64,000 bases of DNA, taken from Asterias amurensis. Taxonomy: Eukaryota; Echinodermata; Asteroidea; Forcipulatida; Asteriidae. The notes beneath the pieces were generated by a model. That model was given only the letters and a program-made list of their open reading frames with translations, did not search any database and had not been told where the DNA came from. Where the stretch lies: the NCBI RefSeq assembly GCF_032118995.1, contig NC_092650.1, positions 24,624,001 to 24,688,000 of the forward strand, written 5' to 3'. Below, one piece after another: positions 22,485-33,359 of the stretch. The translations under genes were made by a program, and so were the position numbers. How positions within the stretch are numbered: the first letter of the stretch is position 1; each line of letters opens with the position of its first letter.

Positions 22485-24617
22485 GCTGGTTGTAATGCAG
22501 TGTACTAATTTCATAAAAAAACTTTTAGGACCACTTCTTTCATTATGACCGTCCGTCTATTTTCTTAATTGCCCTCTCTCCCCTTGCCCAACCCTATCCC
22601 AACATATTTTATCGCGGGCATCAAGACAGTGGCAGCAAGCGCGACGCATTTTTTTTTAAAAAGGTAGAGTACAAGTTGTACATGGTACTAAATACTGTAC
22701 TAAATACTGTACATGTAATGTACATGTACGTGTATGTTATGTATGGGCGGAATAATAATGCGCGAGTGTATTTCCACAGCTATTACGTCGAAGTACGCAT
22801 GTGCAAGGGAAAAATGTAAAGTATACTACGCCCATTTATGTAAATTGCCCACGTTCGTTCTTGGAAAAAAATACGCAACCCGCACAAACGTATCGGAAAT
22901 GAACCGGTCATAAACAGCTCCAGCTGGTCATTATCAGCCGTAGGAATAGCCAATAGGAATAGCGAACCTGTCCGGGCATTTATGAGTGGTAATTATAAAC
23001 CGGTGGTATAAATTTAGTAACTGTATGATTTTATGATACATCAAAGAAATAAGTAAACCGAAGTGACAGGGAAGTATAGGAAGTTGTTTGACACCAATGG
23101 GTGAAACTATTGCTACCGTGATTACGGTGTAGGCCTAGACAGATGACGTAGGGGAACGAGAAATTCAGTCGGGACTCCCAACACGCCCAGAAACCCCCCC
23201 CCCCCCCCCATCTTTCCCCATTCCAAGGCGATGAACTTTGTCCTAACACAAAACATAAATCCATAGATCTATACTAACTTACACAGTTTTAAAATAATGA
23301 TGGTAGAAGGCGTCCCAGAAAATATTACTTGCTGAGGTGCTGCAGTTTTTGAGAAATTAGTAAAACAATAATATCATGAAAATAAACGAAAACTATTTTA
23401 CCTTGTAAAAACGAATCTTAATGACATTGTTCTACTCATTATTTTCTCAAAAACTACAGTACCTCAATCTGTGGACATTGTGCAAAACCACTCTTGCAAA
23501 GAGCCACTTGGCGACGGACAACTCTTTTTAGAGTGAAAGACTGGTATTTTCAACTCGATTTAGAGTGTTCCTCTTTTACTCAAAATGAGTGACACATTGA
23601 CTTTCACTGTCAACAGAGCCAAACTAACACCTCTCGGGCAAGATATTGAAATGTTCAATCTTTTACATTGAGAGAGTAGGGAAAGACAAATTCAGTTACC
23701 GACACTTAATGTAATAGAAAACTTCGGCTACAGAAACCTCCTGGCTTTCTGCAGGCTTTCTGCTTGTTATCATATTTACAATGTGGCTGTGACTAGATGT
23801 AGAACAAAGAGCTACTCCAGTAGCTTTTTCCCTCGTACTGCATCTCTTTGGAACTCCTTGCCTGATTCATGTTTCCCTTCATCCTATGATCTGCCATCTT
23901 TAAAGAGGAATATTCATTCTTACCTTCAGCTCCACTGAGTTTCTGCATGTCTATGTTTTCTTCCTTGTAGCCTTTTTACCTAGGGTGGCTTTAAGCCTTG
24001 ATTTGGGCGACTTTGCATTTAAGAAAAAGAAAGAAAAAATGTTTTTCAAGGATATATTTTTTTGACAAGACCTATTGCCTAATTAATCTCGACCGAATTC
24101 TACTGCCCACATAACAGCAAAGGTTATTACAATTTCGAAGTCTCCTCTGGATCTCAATAACTGTAAACGGCTCTTTCTATTGAAATGGTCGAACTTGTGT
24201 TGTGGGAAACTACTAGCAGAAAACAGACTTCAACAATTATCTTATCAACCTGGAGAAGAAACAACAAACATGATACCGTGTCACCAGTGAGTTTCAAGAG
24301 GATGTTATGTTTTTGTGCTCTGTTTACTCAAAGAAAGATTACATATTAATATCAACAGTATACTCGTAATCTTTTTGGAAAGTTCATTTAGATTTTGGTA
24401 GGGGTTTCTTGTGTTTTTCGTAGTGTTATACCAACTCTTACAATTTCCTGCAGCCATCGTGGTTTAGTATTATTAGTCCGAAAAGGAAGGAAAAAGAAGA
24501 AGAAAAAAAAGGAGAAAAGGGATAAGAGTATTTTCATTAGTTTGTTTTATAACACACCTCTTGCTTGTTCTGTATTCTGGTTGGCTGAAACACGGTCACG
24601 TGGGATAAACCAATAAT
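22485..24617. other. Divergent intergenic region, no gene seen
   Basis: Between the leftward genes A/B and the rightward genes C-G. It holds GTACATGT palindromes near 22690-22735, a poly-C tract near 23195, a decayed AGAGTGAAA repeat (23485-23640) and a purine-rich run (24486-24530). Short ORFs lack recognisable domains. Confidence 0.5.
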
Positions 24618-24769
24618 GGGTGCGTTCTTTAGCTTCCCTGGGTCGACCCCGGTGTGTGGCGTGTTTTTTTCCCCAGGACGAACGTGGGTAATTATCTGAA
24701 CACGTTCGTCCTGGAAAAAGAAAACGCCACACACCGGGGTCGACCAAGGGAAGCTAAACGAACGCACCC
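24618..24769. repeat. FB2 foldback MITE, short form
   Basis: Ends GGGTGCGTTCTTTAGCTTCC and GGAAGCTAAACGAACGCACC; the left arm has lost a CG. It lies just before the left edge of the tandem duplication. Confidence 0.8.
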
Positions 24770-24904
24770 AGTGTCGTGTGATCGCAAGCACGTGTTTTGC
24801 GGGAATACTGCCGCCGGGTAGTCTTTGAAATCAATGCCTGGTTACAGCGCCCTCTCTTGACTTGAACCGTTAACAGCAACTACAAAACTTCCTTTTTTTC
24901 AAGA

Positions 24905-25246
24905 TTTCTGTTCTTATTTCACAGACCGAGGTGTGTGAACTTTTAAAATAATCGTTGTTCAAATTATGTAAACAGCAGATGACATTCTCCAAAACATGAT
25001 AATACTTGTCAACTGGGCAAAGGTTTACAATAAAACGCTGATAAAGGTCACTAAGGGAAAGTCCGTAACCTTTTATCAAACATCTGCTTGGTTCCAAATA
25101 ACTATAATTAATGATTATGAAATAATATTTAACTTTCCTACGTCTTTCTTGTGTAAACAATGAGTTGATAAAGTCGACACTCACATAGTATAAATAACCC
25201 CCCTTAAACAGCTATTCTTCACTCTGAAACATCGCCTTCCTGACTG
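24905..25246 (+). promoter_or_regulatory. Gene C promoter and noncoding first exon
   Basis: TATAAATA at 25189-25196. The leader (about 25220-25246) ends CCTTCCTGACTG|GTAAGTTG. Upstream are GATA-type CTGATAAAG (25038-25046, overlapping AAGGTCA), TTTTATCAAA (25071-25080) and TTGATAAA (25165-25172), and a forkhead-like GTGTAAACAAT (25151-25161). The same Fox-GATA-TATA order and spacing stands before D, E and G. Factor identity is inferred from motifs. Confidence 0.6.
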
Positions 25247-25420
25247 GTAAGTTGGCTTTATTTATTTCAGCAAAACAACAGTTACTCGTTTGCTTTTCAC
25301 CTCTGTGTTCGCGGTTCGAATCTAGGCTTAGAAAGAAGCCCCGTGTATGGATTGGTTTTAAGTCACTGATTAGGTTGTTTTGTTATAAAATGAGGGATCT
25401 TAATTCTGCATCAGCTGATA

Positions 25421-25793
25421 TTAAAGACTCTTGACACTATTGGTAATTGTCAAAGACCAGTCTTCTCACTCATCTCAGCATATGCATAAAATACAAAACC
25501 CGTGACAATTTGAGCTCAATCGGTCGTCGAAGTAGAAAGAAAATAATACCCTTGTCACACCACGTTGTGTGCTTTCAGATGCTTGATTTCGAGACCTCAA
25601 ATTCTAAATCTGAAGTCTCGAAATCAATTTCATGGAAAATTAAACTTTTTTCTCTAAAACTTCTCCACTTTAGAGGGAGCCGTTTCTCACAATAATTTTT
25701 ATACTACTAACCTCTCCCCACTACTCGTTACCGACGAAGGTTTTTATGCTAATAGTTATTTTGAGTAATTACCAATAGTGTCCACTGCCTTTA
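25421..25793. repeat. FB3 foldback MITE in gene C leader intron
   Basis: Ends CTTGACACTATTGGTAATTG and CCAATAGTGTCCACTGCC; the central palindrome is GACCTCAAATTC and complement. The same insertion is at 47674-48045 before gene E, so it predates the duplication. Confidence 0.85.
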
Positions 25794-25903
25794 ACACTTA
25801 ACAATAACATTTCAACATTGATATTTGACTTTTAATTTGTTCTTCAAAATCCGACTTTAGCTTTGACTTTTCTCGTAGTCTGTGGACGTCCTCATATTCA
25901 ACC

Positions 25904-28900
25904 ATGAAGCTGATCTTGTTGTGTCTGTGTGTGGCCGCTGCCAATGCCGCCCTTGCTCCAATTTACATGGCCCAGCGACGTGGCATTCCAAACAGCTTTA
26001 TCATCAAAGCTAAGGTATTGTTATATTGCTTGATAACAGGGAATTTGAAGAAGAAGAAAAAAAGGCATTGTGCTTCTTTTAGAATGAGTCTTTTGTGAAA
26101 AAAAATGGTTTCCTTATGATTGTGCTGTAATTTTTAAATACCAATTTGTACATTTGTTTTATAACTACAGTTTTCTCGGTGGTATTATTGTCAATAATTA
26201 TAACGTGTATCGACAGTTTGTTATGAATGGAACACAAAATGCTCCAATTCTCACGAAATTATCACCTCGCATGTTGGTTATGTTTTCAGTTAGTACCTGA
26301 ACTTTTGAGTTTAAAAGCTACTTATTTGATTCTCTCATTTCTTACAGGATGCATCCGTATTGGACCAGATAGAGACAGATATCTTGGCTGAGTTTCAGAC
26401 CATGCGAATGCCGGCCCCAAAGGTGTCCATGATCCGTGATCTGATTCCCGTTCTGAATCTCCGAATCCCACCTCACATGATTAATACTGTAAGTAATAAG
26501 AATCACAGCAGTATTTATTCAATTTATTTAGTAATTTTAAGATCTTTATACAGGATACAAAAATTAACATAAAATACTAAATATCATACAACCGCCATGT
26601 TTTACTTTATGGTCCTGTGGCTGAAAAATGAGAATAAGGGAAAATATAACTAAAAAATATACCTACATCACAACAGGTGCAACGCCAACGTTGAGTTGTC
26701 ACCGCTGAAAACAATTTGCTTTTTGAATAAAAACAACTTGAGTTTCAACATCTCCCCTACCTATTCTTCTTATTAGGGGTGCTTTGAAATAATCGCACTT
26801 TGCTTAAGCAATTTTGAGGAATTATTATCAATATTTGGTTTTGGTAAATCTGGTGATATCCACCCAAACCAAACAGTGCAATCACATAGTGTCCACCCCA
26901 CTTTTCGAAACAGGCATGCATGTGACTTGAGTGCAAGGGGTCAATAATTGAATTATTATTTCCGCAGATCCGCGCCATTGATGGTATTGAGTTCGTCGAG
27001 CAAGAAGCCATGGCGCAGATCTTAGGGCAGCAGTACAACCCAACTTGGGGAATTGACAGGATCGACTCAAGAGACGGGATTGATGGAGTCTACAACTTCA
27101 ATGACGGCGGTTAGTTAATCCGACTCGGTCACTTTTTAAATCAAAATTTTTCGATTTATATACGAAGCTCCGGATGGTAGTGGGGTTGTGCCAACAATAT
27201 ACTGGTTCCCTGCCATACAAAAGTGTGTCCATGACTGGATTTCACAAAGAGTTAAGACTGGTCTTATGTCGAGTTAGGGTGAGTTATGACGTCCTAATTT
27301 TAGACTAGTCTTAAGTTGTTAATATCTCATAGTCCTAAGTTATAGGACTAGTTCTAACTCTTTGTGAAATCGTCCCCATAAAAATATCATTCCGAACTAA
27401 TGATTTCGCGATCTCGAAGTAAAATATTTTAGTGGAGTGATTTTATTTCATCATTCTGTACTGTTCATGATTCAATTTCTGTTTTCACAATTAAACACAA
27501 AACTAAAACAAACTACACATTCGCATGGAATCAAGAAATCATATATTTTTAATTGTGTTTTATTTAAAGACCTTTGTGCACATGATGTCATTTGAGTAAA
27601 GCGCCCTCACTTAGAGTTCTAAAGAAGCTTAATCATTGGCCAATCCCGTGCGCCGCGCGTACAAATCAGTGTGTTTCGAGTGTTACATAATCGTTTTTGC
27701 CACTAAAGAAGATGGCGGCTTAATGACTTCAATCCACTGGGTCTAGTCCATGTGAAGCCTTATTAATTACAACGTTTACCCACTATTTTGATTATTTGAA
27801 CAGCCTTGGGAGAAAATGGTCACGTCTACATCGTGGATACCGGTATGAGAACAACTCATTCAGAGTTTAATGGTCGCGCCATGCTCATTTTCGGTGGGCC
27901 AGACGACAACGGCCACGGAACCCATTGTGGTGGTACTGTCGCTGGAGCTACTTACGGAATTGCACGCAGAGCGTATATTTACAGTGCTAAAGTATGCACC
28001 AACTCCGGTGGTTGCCCTACCTACTTGATCCTCGACGGTAAGTGTCATCGTATCATTGTCATAATACACACCATCTAAACTGCGCCAATAAAGTATCTAA
28101 ACACTTTGGTCAGAATTAATCGGAACTTCAAAATAGTATGCAAAATAATAATTTATTAGTTTATTCGATTCACAGTTATCTTCTGCGCATTTTGAAGCCT
28201 GTTTATTTGCGCCACGATGTTGTTTGGCGGGTTTGTGGGCACTTCAATGGCTTAAGGTTGAATTTCAAACATTGCAAAAGCCGCTAATCACCAAACGGAA
28301 CTCGCACAAGCATATCACACACAGACAAATGATAAAAACAAGGAGGGCAAGAATCATGTTGACAATTTTAGTCACCGTACAACGGTTTTGCAACTTTTAA
28401 AATTCTACCTTAAGCCACTCAAGTACCCTTAAATCCGCCAAACAACATCGTAGCGCAACAAAATAGGTATCAAAATGCGCAGAAGATAACAGTGGATCGG
28501 ATTTATAATTATTTTGTTGGCATTCTATTTGAGGTTTCGGTATATCTGACCATTTGTAAGTGTTTAGATACTTAAATCGCACAGTATACATTGCCCAGTC
28601 TCACTCATGCATAAAACATGTCCCTGTCCCCATGGGTAGCAGTACACTTTCCAAACCGGGCACATATATTAACAAAAAAAGAGGACTATATGGGTCCACG
28701 GTTCGTGTAAGGTCCACGGTATTTTTGATTTGGCTTCAGGCTCCGTTCTCTCGTCTGAAGCCCTGGGCACGTACGCAAAGCACACGCAATGTTGTCAAAA
28801 CAACTGCGGGGCCAAGCTAGCCTGAGATGAATCTGGGGCAGGAGCCGTGGTTTCGTGTTGCGACTCTTCTGTCAACACTTTAAAAACTGATATGTTTAAT

Positions 28901-31900
28901 TGACACCATGGTTTTGCCACATATACCAACAAATGAGTAAAATTTAACACAATAGGGTGTTAAAATAGCACCCATTTATGCAAAATCAATTACATTGGTG
29001 TTATGTTAACCCCTTATGATGTTAATCTCTTCGGTATCTATTATGTGAAAACGCCAACGGTGTCAGTTTTAACATCCCAGTTTCTGAACTGCAATATACA
29101 AAAATCTTGGAGGAACTGATGTTATATGTCTACTGCAACGTAACTTCTCCAATAACATGAACACCATTTTTAAACAAACTTTTTGTTTCCACTTGTGTGT
29201 AGGGTTGAATGCAGTTTCGCAGAGACCGAAAGGTGTTGTATCAATGTCTCTTGGTGGTGGTGCAAACCATGCCCTCGATGCTGGAGTCCAGGCACTGATC
29301 GATACCGGTTACGTACTTTCCATCGCGGCAGGAAACTCCGACTCGGATGCCTGCTACAACTCACCTGCCCGCGTTCCCGGCGTAAGTTGCATTTCCCGGT
29401 CTGAAAACACTTTTGTTGTTGATGGGTGCGTTCGATTAGCTTCCCCGGGCCAACCCCGATCTGTCCCCGGTAAGATCGAATAGCTTTGACGTCATTCCAG
29501 GGGCTCACCCGGGTCAGCCCCTAGTGCCCGTCTTGTGGAACGGGTCACTTGGGGCTGGTCCGAGGTGCACGCGACGGGGAGTGATCATTCGATTAGCTCT
29601 TCAGGGGCTCACCCGAATGAGCACCACCGGGTCGACAAAGGGAAGCTAATCCAACGCACCCTAGATTTAAATATTTATTTATATATTTATTGGTTTATTT
29701 CATTAAAAACAGCATAATGAACGTCGGTGTGGCAACCGAGAAGTTGAATTGCACTGGAACAAAAATATATATTTAATTGTTTAGGTAGCAAAAGGTGAAA
29801 CACACAGTAGGTAATACGCAAGAACTATAAACAATCAAAATACCAAACAATCAATAAACGCAAAACCGTCAATAATTGACTTTATACAAAATTAAGGTAC
29901 ACACTGTTGATAGAAAAAGCCATCAATAAAAATCAGATAGCAGGGTTTTACGAGAAACGTTTGAAAAGTATATGGACAGATACAAAACGAAGATATTTAC
30001 TAAGACACAAAATGTATATCGTGTTGTAATAAAGAACACTGGTCTCAGTTATTCACTACTAGCCATCATACTCGAGCAGGAAACAAATTAAAGTTACAGA
30101 AGTTTTGCCGAGATAAAAGAAAATACTTAAAGTATTAAACATAATAATATTGTATTCTTTTAGGCAATCACCGTAGCAGCCTCAGACGATCAGGACCAAA
30201 TTGCCTATTTTTCATGCTGGGGCAGCTGTGTTGATATCTTTGCACCCGGTGTAAACATTGAAAGTGCCAGTCATAATTGGGACACCGGCTCTGCTACCAT
30301 GTCAGGCACATCAATGGCTTGCCCACACGTTTCCGGTAAGTCTCGTTGTTGGTTTTTTTTTCTATAGGAAGACGTAGAAATTTGGTCTCTACTGGTCTTT
30401 CAAAGATGTTGTTTTAAAACTGTACTTGCTACTTTGCCAAGTTAACTATAAATAAATGGTAAACTTGCTGGTACAACCACGTGTAAATCTCTTTTTGGGA
30501 GTATAATGGCTCTAAAAAAGAGCCAGTGTGGTCTCGACGTTTCAAACAGTATACTCTGCTGGTCTTCAACACTCACACAACAGAGATTTACACATTGTTG
30601 TACCCGCACGATTACTTTTTTATTTTTAGTTTATTCATACTTATCTACACCAAAAGCTTCAAACAATGCTTATGCCAAGTTGTATTAACCAGGTACTTGA
30701 GCGAAAATGGTTAGTTGTGATCTCTACTGAGTTTCATTTAAAATATTTTCAGTCAATAAAGGAATTCGATATGACTATTAATAGATTTGAATTGAGTAAA
30801 AAAAAACATTTTATTTTTTGTATTACTATTTTTATTTTATTTTATTAGTATTATTATTATTTCATCTTACCACAGCTTGCAAAAGAAAGATCATATTTTC
30901 ATTTGTGCCGGATCACCTCGAGTCGGGCTACGTCTCGTAGCCTAAGATCTCGAGGGTCTTTCTTAGGATCCTCGCTGTTCCCAACAGCGCCGCCTTCTGC
31001 AACAGATCTATAAAAACTGTAAATTTGAGAACGAAAATCTGCTACAGTGCTAGCTTTGCCACTCACTGCTCGTCATTCAGCCGTACGCAAGTTATTGGTA
31101 TTTGATATCCATGTTAAAAGGCCAATTTAATAAATGAAACTAACATCTTATTTCTGCCTCTCATAACAGCTAAACGCGCGCGACTAAGTTGGAAACCAGA
31201 GTAAATGATTCTGCCGCAGACAACGTTCACTAAATTTTTCGGGCTCTTTCACTATGACAACTTTTAATGCTCGGTCAAGTTTTCTCAAAAATAGCCATAA
31301 CACACTCCCCTTAATTCCACCTAGCCCCAGAACTCTCAATCTTTCGAGATAAATTCAGCTGGCTTAGTTAAAACAAAAAGCGATGAACGAGGTTAGAAAG
31401 TCAGAAATCCAAGTTGTATGCATAAAGGAGTACACTCCTTATGCTGAATCAGTGGCCACACTTGGCTTTCTGTGTTTAAACACTTCTGGCTGTGGTTATA
31501 TCATCCGTTTAAACACACAACGTGATGTCCTCTGAACCAATCGAAATGGAGAAACTATCCCAGGTATTCATGAATGAAGAAGACTAACATAATTATTTCA
31601 GGAAACCCCAGGTGTGCCGCACAACGGGCATGGTAGACAAGACTAGTCATAGGTAACTGAAATATCTTTTTGCAATTTCAGGTGTTGCTACACTGTACTT
31701 TGTCAAAAATGGAGGTGCAAGCGGTGTAGTATCGCAACTGCTTGGAGATGCGAGCAACGGGAAAATATACTACACCAAGGGATCGCCCAACAAGCTCCTT
31801 TACTCTGGAAATGTGAGTACCTCAGATCTTAAAAAAAAAAGTTTGTTTTTAGTTGTGCACCGGGCTTGCTTGTAACTCGCTGTAAACCACATGGGGCAGC

Positions 31901-32332
31901 ACGTGTACTGTAGATGTCGTAGCAAACACTAAACACTAAACATTTTTGTTTATACCTTTTTTTTTTCACTGCCCTGCACGTTACGCGAGCAAACACGTGA
32001 ACATGAACGTTAGAAAATGTTGTTTCTAGGTGACGTCACCACTTTGGGATTATTTCATGCTCACGTATGACGTCCGCACAACGTACGTACCTGACGTGAA
32101 AAAATGTAACTTCACGTATTCCAACTTCGATGACCAATTGAGCCCAAATTTTCATAGGCTTGTTATTTTATGGTTATGGTGGGATACATCAAGTTAGAAC
32201 ACTGGTCTGACAATTAACAAGCGTGTAAAATGCCTTTAAGGGTCCTCGTATAAATCAGATGTCAACCATCAAGTTTTTTACTTTTATGTGTTAATAAGCT
32301 TCTTTTTGTGTGTGTTTCTCCTGCAGTTGTAA
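25904..32332 (+). CDS. Gene C: secreted proteinase K-like serine protease (S8/I9), complete
   Basis: Eight coding exons: 25904-26014, 26348-26488, 26968-27109, 27804-28037, 29203-29381, 30164-30335, 31682-31812 and 32327-32332, all GT-AG. They give 371 residues. Residues 1-18 are a signal peptide; about 25-110 form an I9 inhibitor propeptide (SFIIKAK, then GIEFVEQEA); the mature S8 domain starts near [10 protein letters not shown]. Catalytic Asp143 lies in YIVDTG, His169 in NGHGTHC, oxyanion Asn254 in AAGNSD and Ser319 in [10 protein letters not shown]. Cys173 follows the active-site HGTH as in proteinase K. The protein ends soon after the peptidase fold, with no extra domain. The ATG follows a CTCGTAG acceptor at 25877-25878. 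It is 9 residues different from gene E. A secreted, self-processing digestive protease is the likely role. Confidence 0.93.
27237..27376. repeat. FB5 MITE in gene C intron 3
   Basis: Ends GGATTTCACAAAGAGTTA and TAACTCTTTGTGAAATC around internally repeated GACTAGTCTTAAG and its partners. Counterpart at about 49495-49637 in gene E, and a broken piece at about 42873-42902 in gene D. Confidence 0.75.
27568..27735. repeat. FB4-related MITE in gene C intron 3
   Basis: Shares GCGCCCTCACTTAGAG, CATTGGCCAAT and AAGATGGCGGCT with the FB4 copy at 3676-3846, but the right terminus is eroded. The same copy is at 49828-50000 in gene E. Confidence 0.7.
28083..28582. repeat. 500-bp foldback element in gene C intron 4
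   Basis: Outer arms AAAGTATCTAAACACTT and AAGTGTTTAGATACTT. Inner arms include TGTTTGGCGG paired with CCGCCAAACA and GCGCATTTTGA paired with TCAAAATGCGC. Counterpart in gene E at about 50343-50843. Non-coding. Confidence 0.75.
29423..29661. repeat. FB2 long form MITE in gene C intron 5
   Basis: GGGTGCGTTCGATTAGCTTC and inverse, with a centre carrying GGGGCTCACCCGGGTCAGC. Counterpart in gene E at 51681-51918. Confidence 0.8.
30469..30608. repeat. Short element with Penelope-like tail in gene C intron 6
   Basis: Bounded by GGTACAACC...AAATCTC and the inverse GAGATTTACACATTGTTGTACC. The interior GTCTCGACGTTTCAAACAGT is shared with the 3' end of the Penelope-like relics at 37925-38510. Copies: 44776-44914 and 52671-52812. 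Confidence 0.6.
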
Positions 32333-32861
32333 ACGACAGAATGGTGGACATGAATGATGTTTCAGGCATAGTCACGGACGAGAAACTTGAAGCTGTTAAT
32401 AGCAGCAGACAACATGGTCCCCTCTTCAAAGAAATAATAACTTTAGATTCCAGTTTCGCACTGGTCATGTAACTCCATCCCTTACTGAAACAAACTATTA
32501 CAATATCACATTTGTTTCTTGTCCGTTTTGTCTGATGCCTCCTTTTGTTTAAATTAATTGTAGTGATGTCAAAATTAGTTTGTGATCAGGCGGCCATCTT
32601 GTGGAGAAACAAATACACGAACACTTTTGTCAATCACAAGTGCCTCCCGATTTTTTCTTTATTTATATCTGGCCTGTATTATAGTAAATAATACAATATT
32701 TCGAATTAAAATAACGGATTGGTGCCGACAATCTCTTTCTTGTTGATGTGTCAACAGTCCAGATGTGTCTTCTATCGAAGCCAGGCTCGCCGGCACTATT
32801 TCCAGTATTACTGTTAATACTATTCTTGACAGAAGACTATGTCCTATATAGGTCTGATATT

Positions 32862-32867
32862 AATAAA
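32862..32867 (+). terminator. Gene C poly(A) signal
   Basis: AATAAA about 530 nt after the stop codon, conserved at 55403-55408 downstream of gene E. A second AATAAA overlaps 32885-32890. Confidence 0.55.
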
Positions 32868-33069
32868 GAGTAATTAAAATACGCAATAAAAGAATTCTTG
32901 TCACGGGCTGTGTTCATTTTGAGGTTCCCTTTTTTAGTGACTGATATAATCTATAACTTGAGTGAGACGACAGTAATAGCCGAAGAAAGTGGTATCGTTT
33001 TGACCATTGAGAGAGTGTTGGTAACAATAAGTCTAGCACATGTATGTTGTAATAATGCTAATAATGACA

Positions 33070-33359
33070 CTAGACACTATTGGTTATGGTCAAAGACCAG
33101 TCCCATCAGATGGTGTATAACTCAAAATATGCAGCAAAATAACAAACCTGTGAAAAATTGAGCTCAAATTGGTCATGTGTGCGGCACCATAGTGTAGCCC
33201 GAGCCCTGGACCTAAATGTAGCCCCAAACATGCCCTAAATGTAGCCCGGACCCAAATGTAGCCCCGTCGTCGAAGTTGCGAGATAATAATGAAACAACAA
33301 ACACCCTTGTCACACGAAGTTGTGTGCTTTTAAATGCTTGATATCGAGACCTTAAGACC
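33070..33359. repeat. Left half of an FB3 MITE split by the giant foldback
   Basis: Begins GACACTAGACACTATTGG and proceeds through AACAAACCTGTGAAAAATTG. At about 33190-33265 it is interrupted by GTAGCCCGAGCC and repeated AAATGTAGCCC units, then resumes GTCGTCGAAGTTGCGAG. The matching right half resumes after 37441. Confidence 0.65.

Noticed and set aside
23195-23212. Poly-C tracts here and near 18560, 18760 and 40920 as structured elements
   Set aside because: Simple homopolymers of uncertain length, likely slippage or read-error prone.
29170-29508. 112-codon antisense ORF in genes C and E (also 51427-51765)
   Set aside because: Opposite-strand shadow of exon 5 and the FB2 MITE; conserved only because the duplication is recent.
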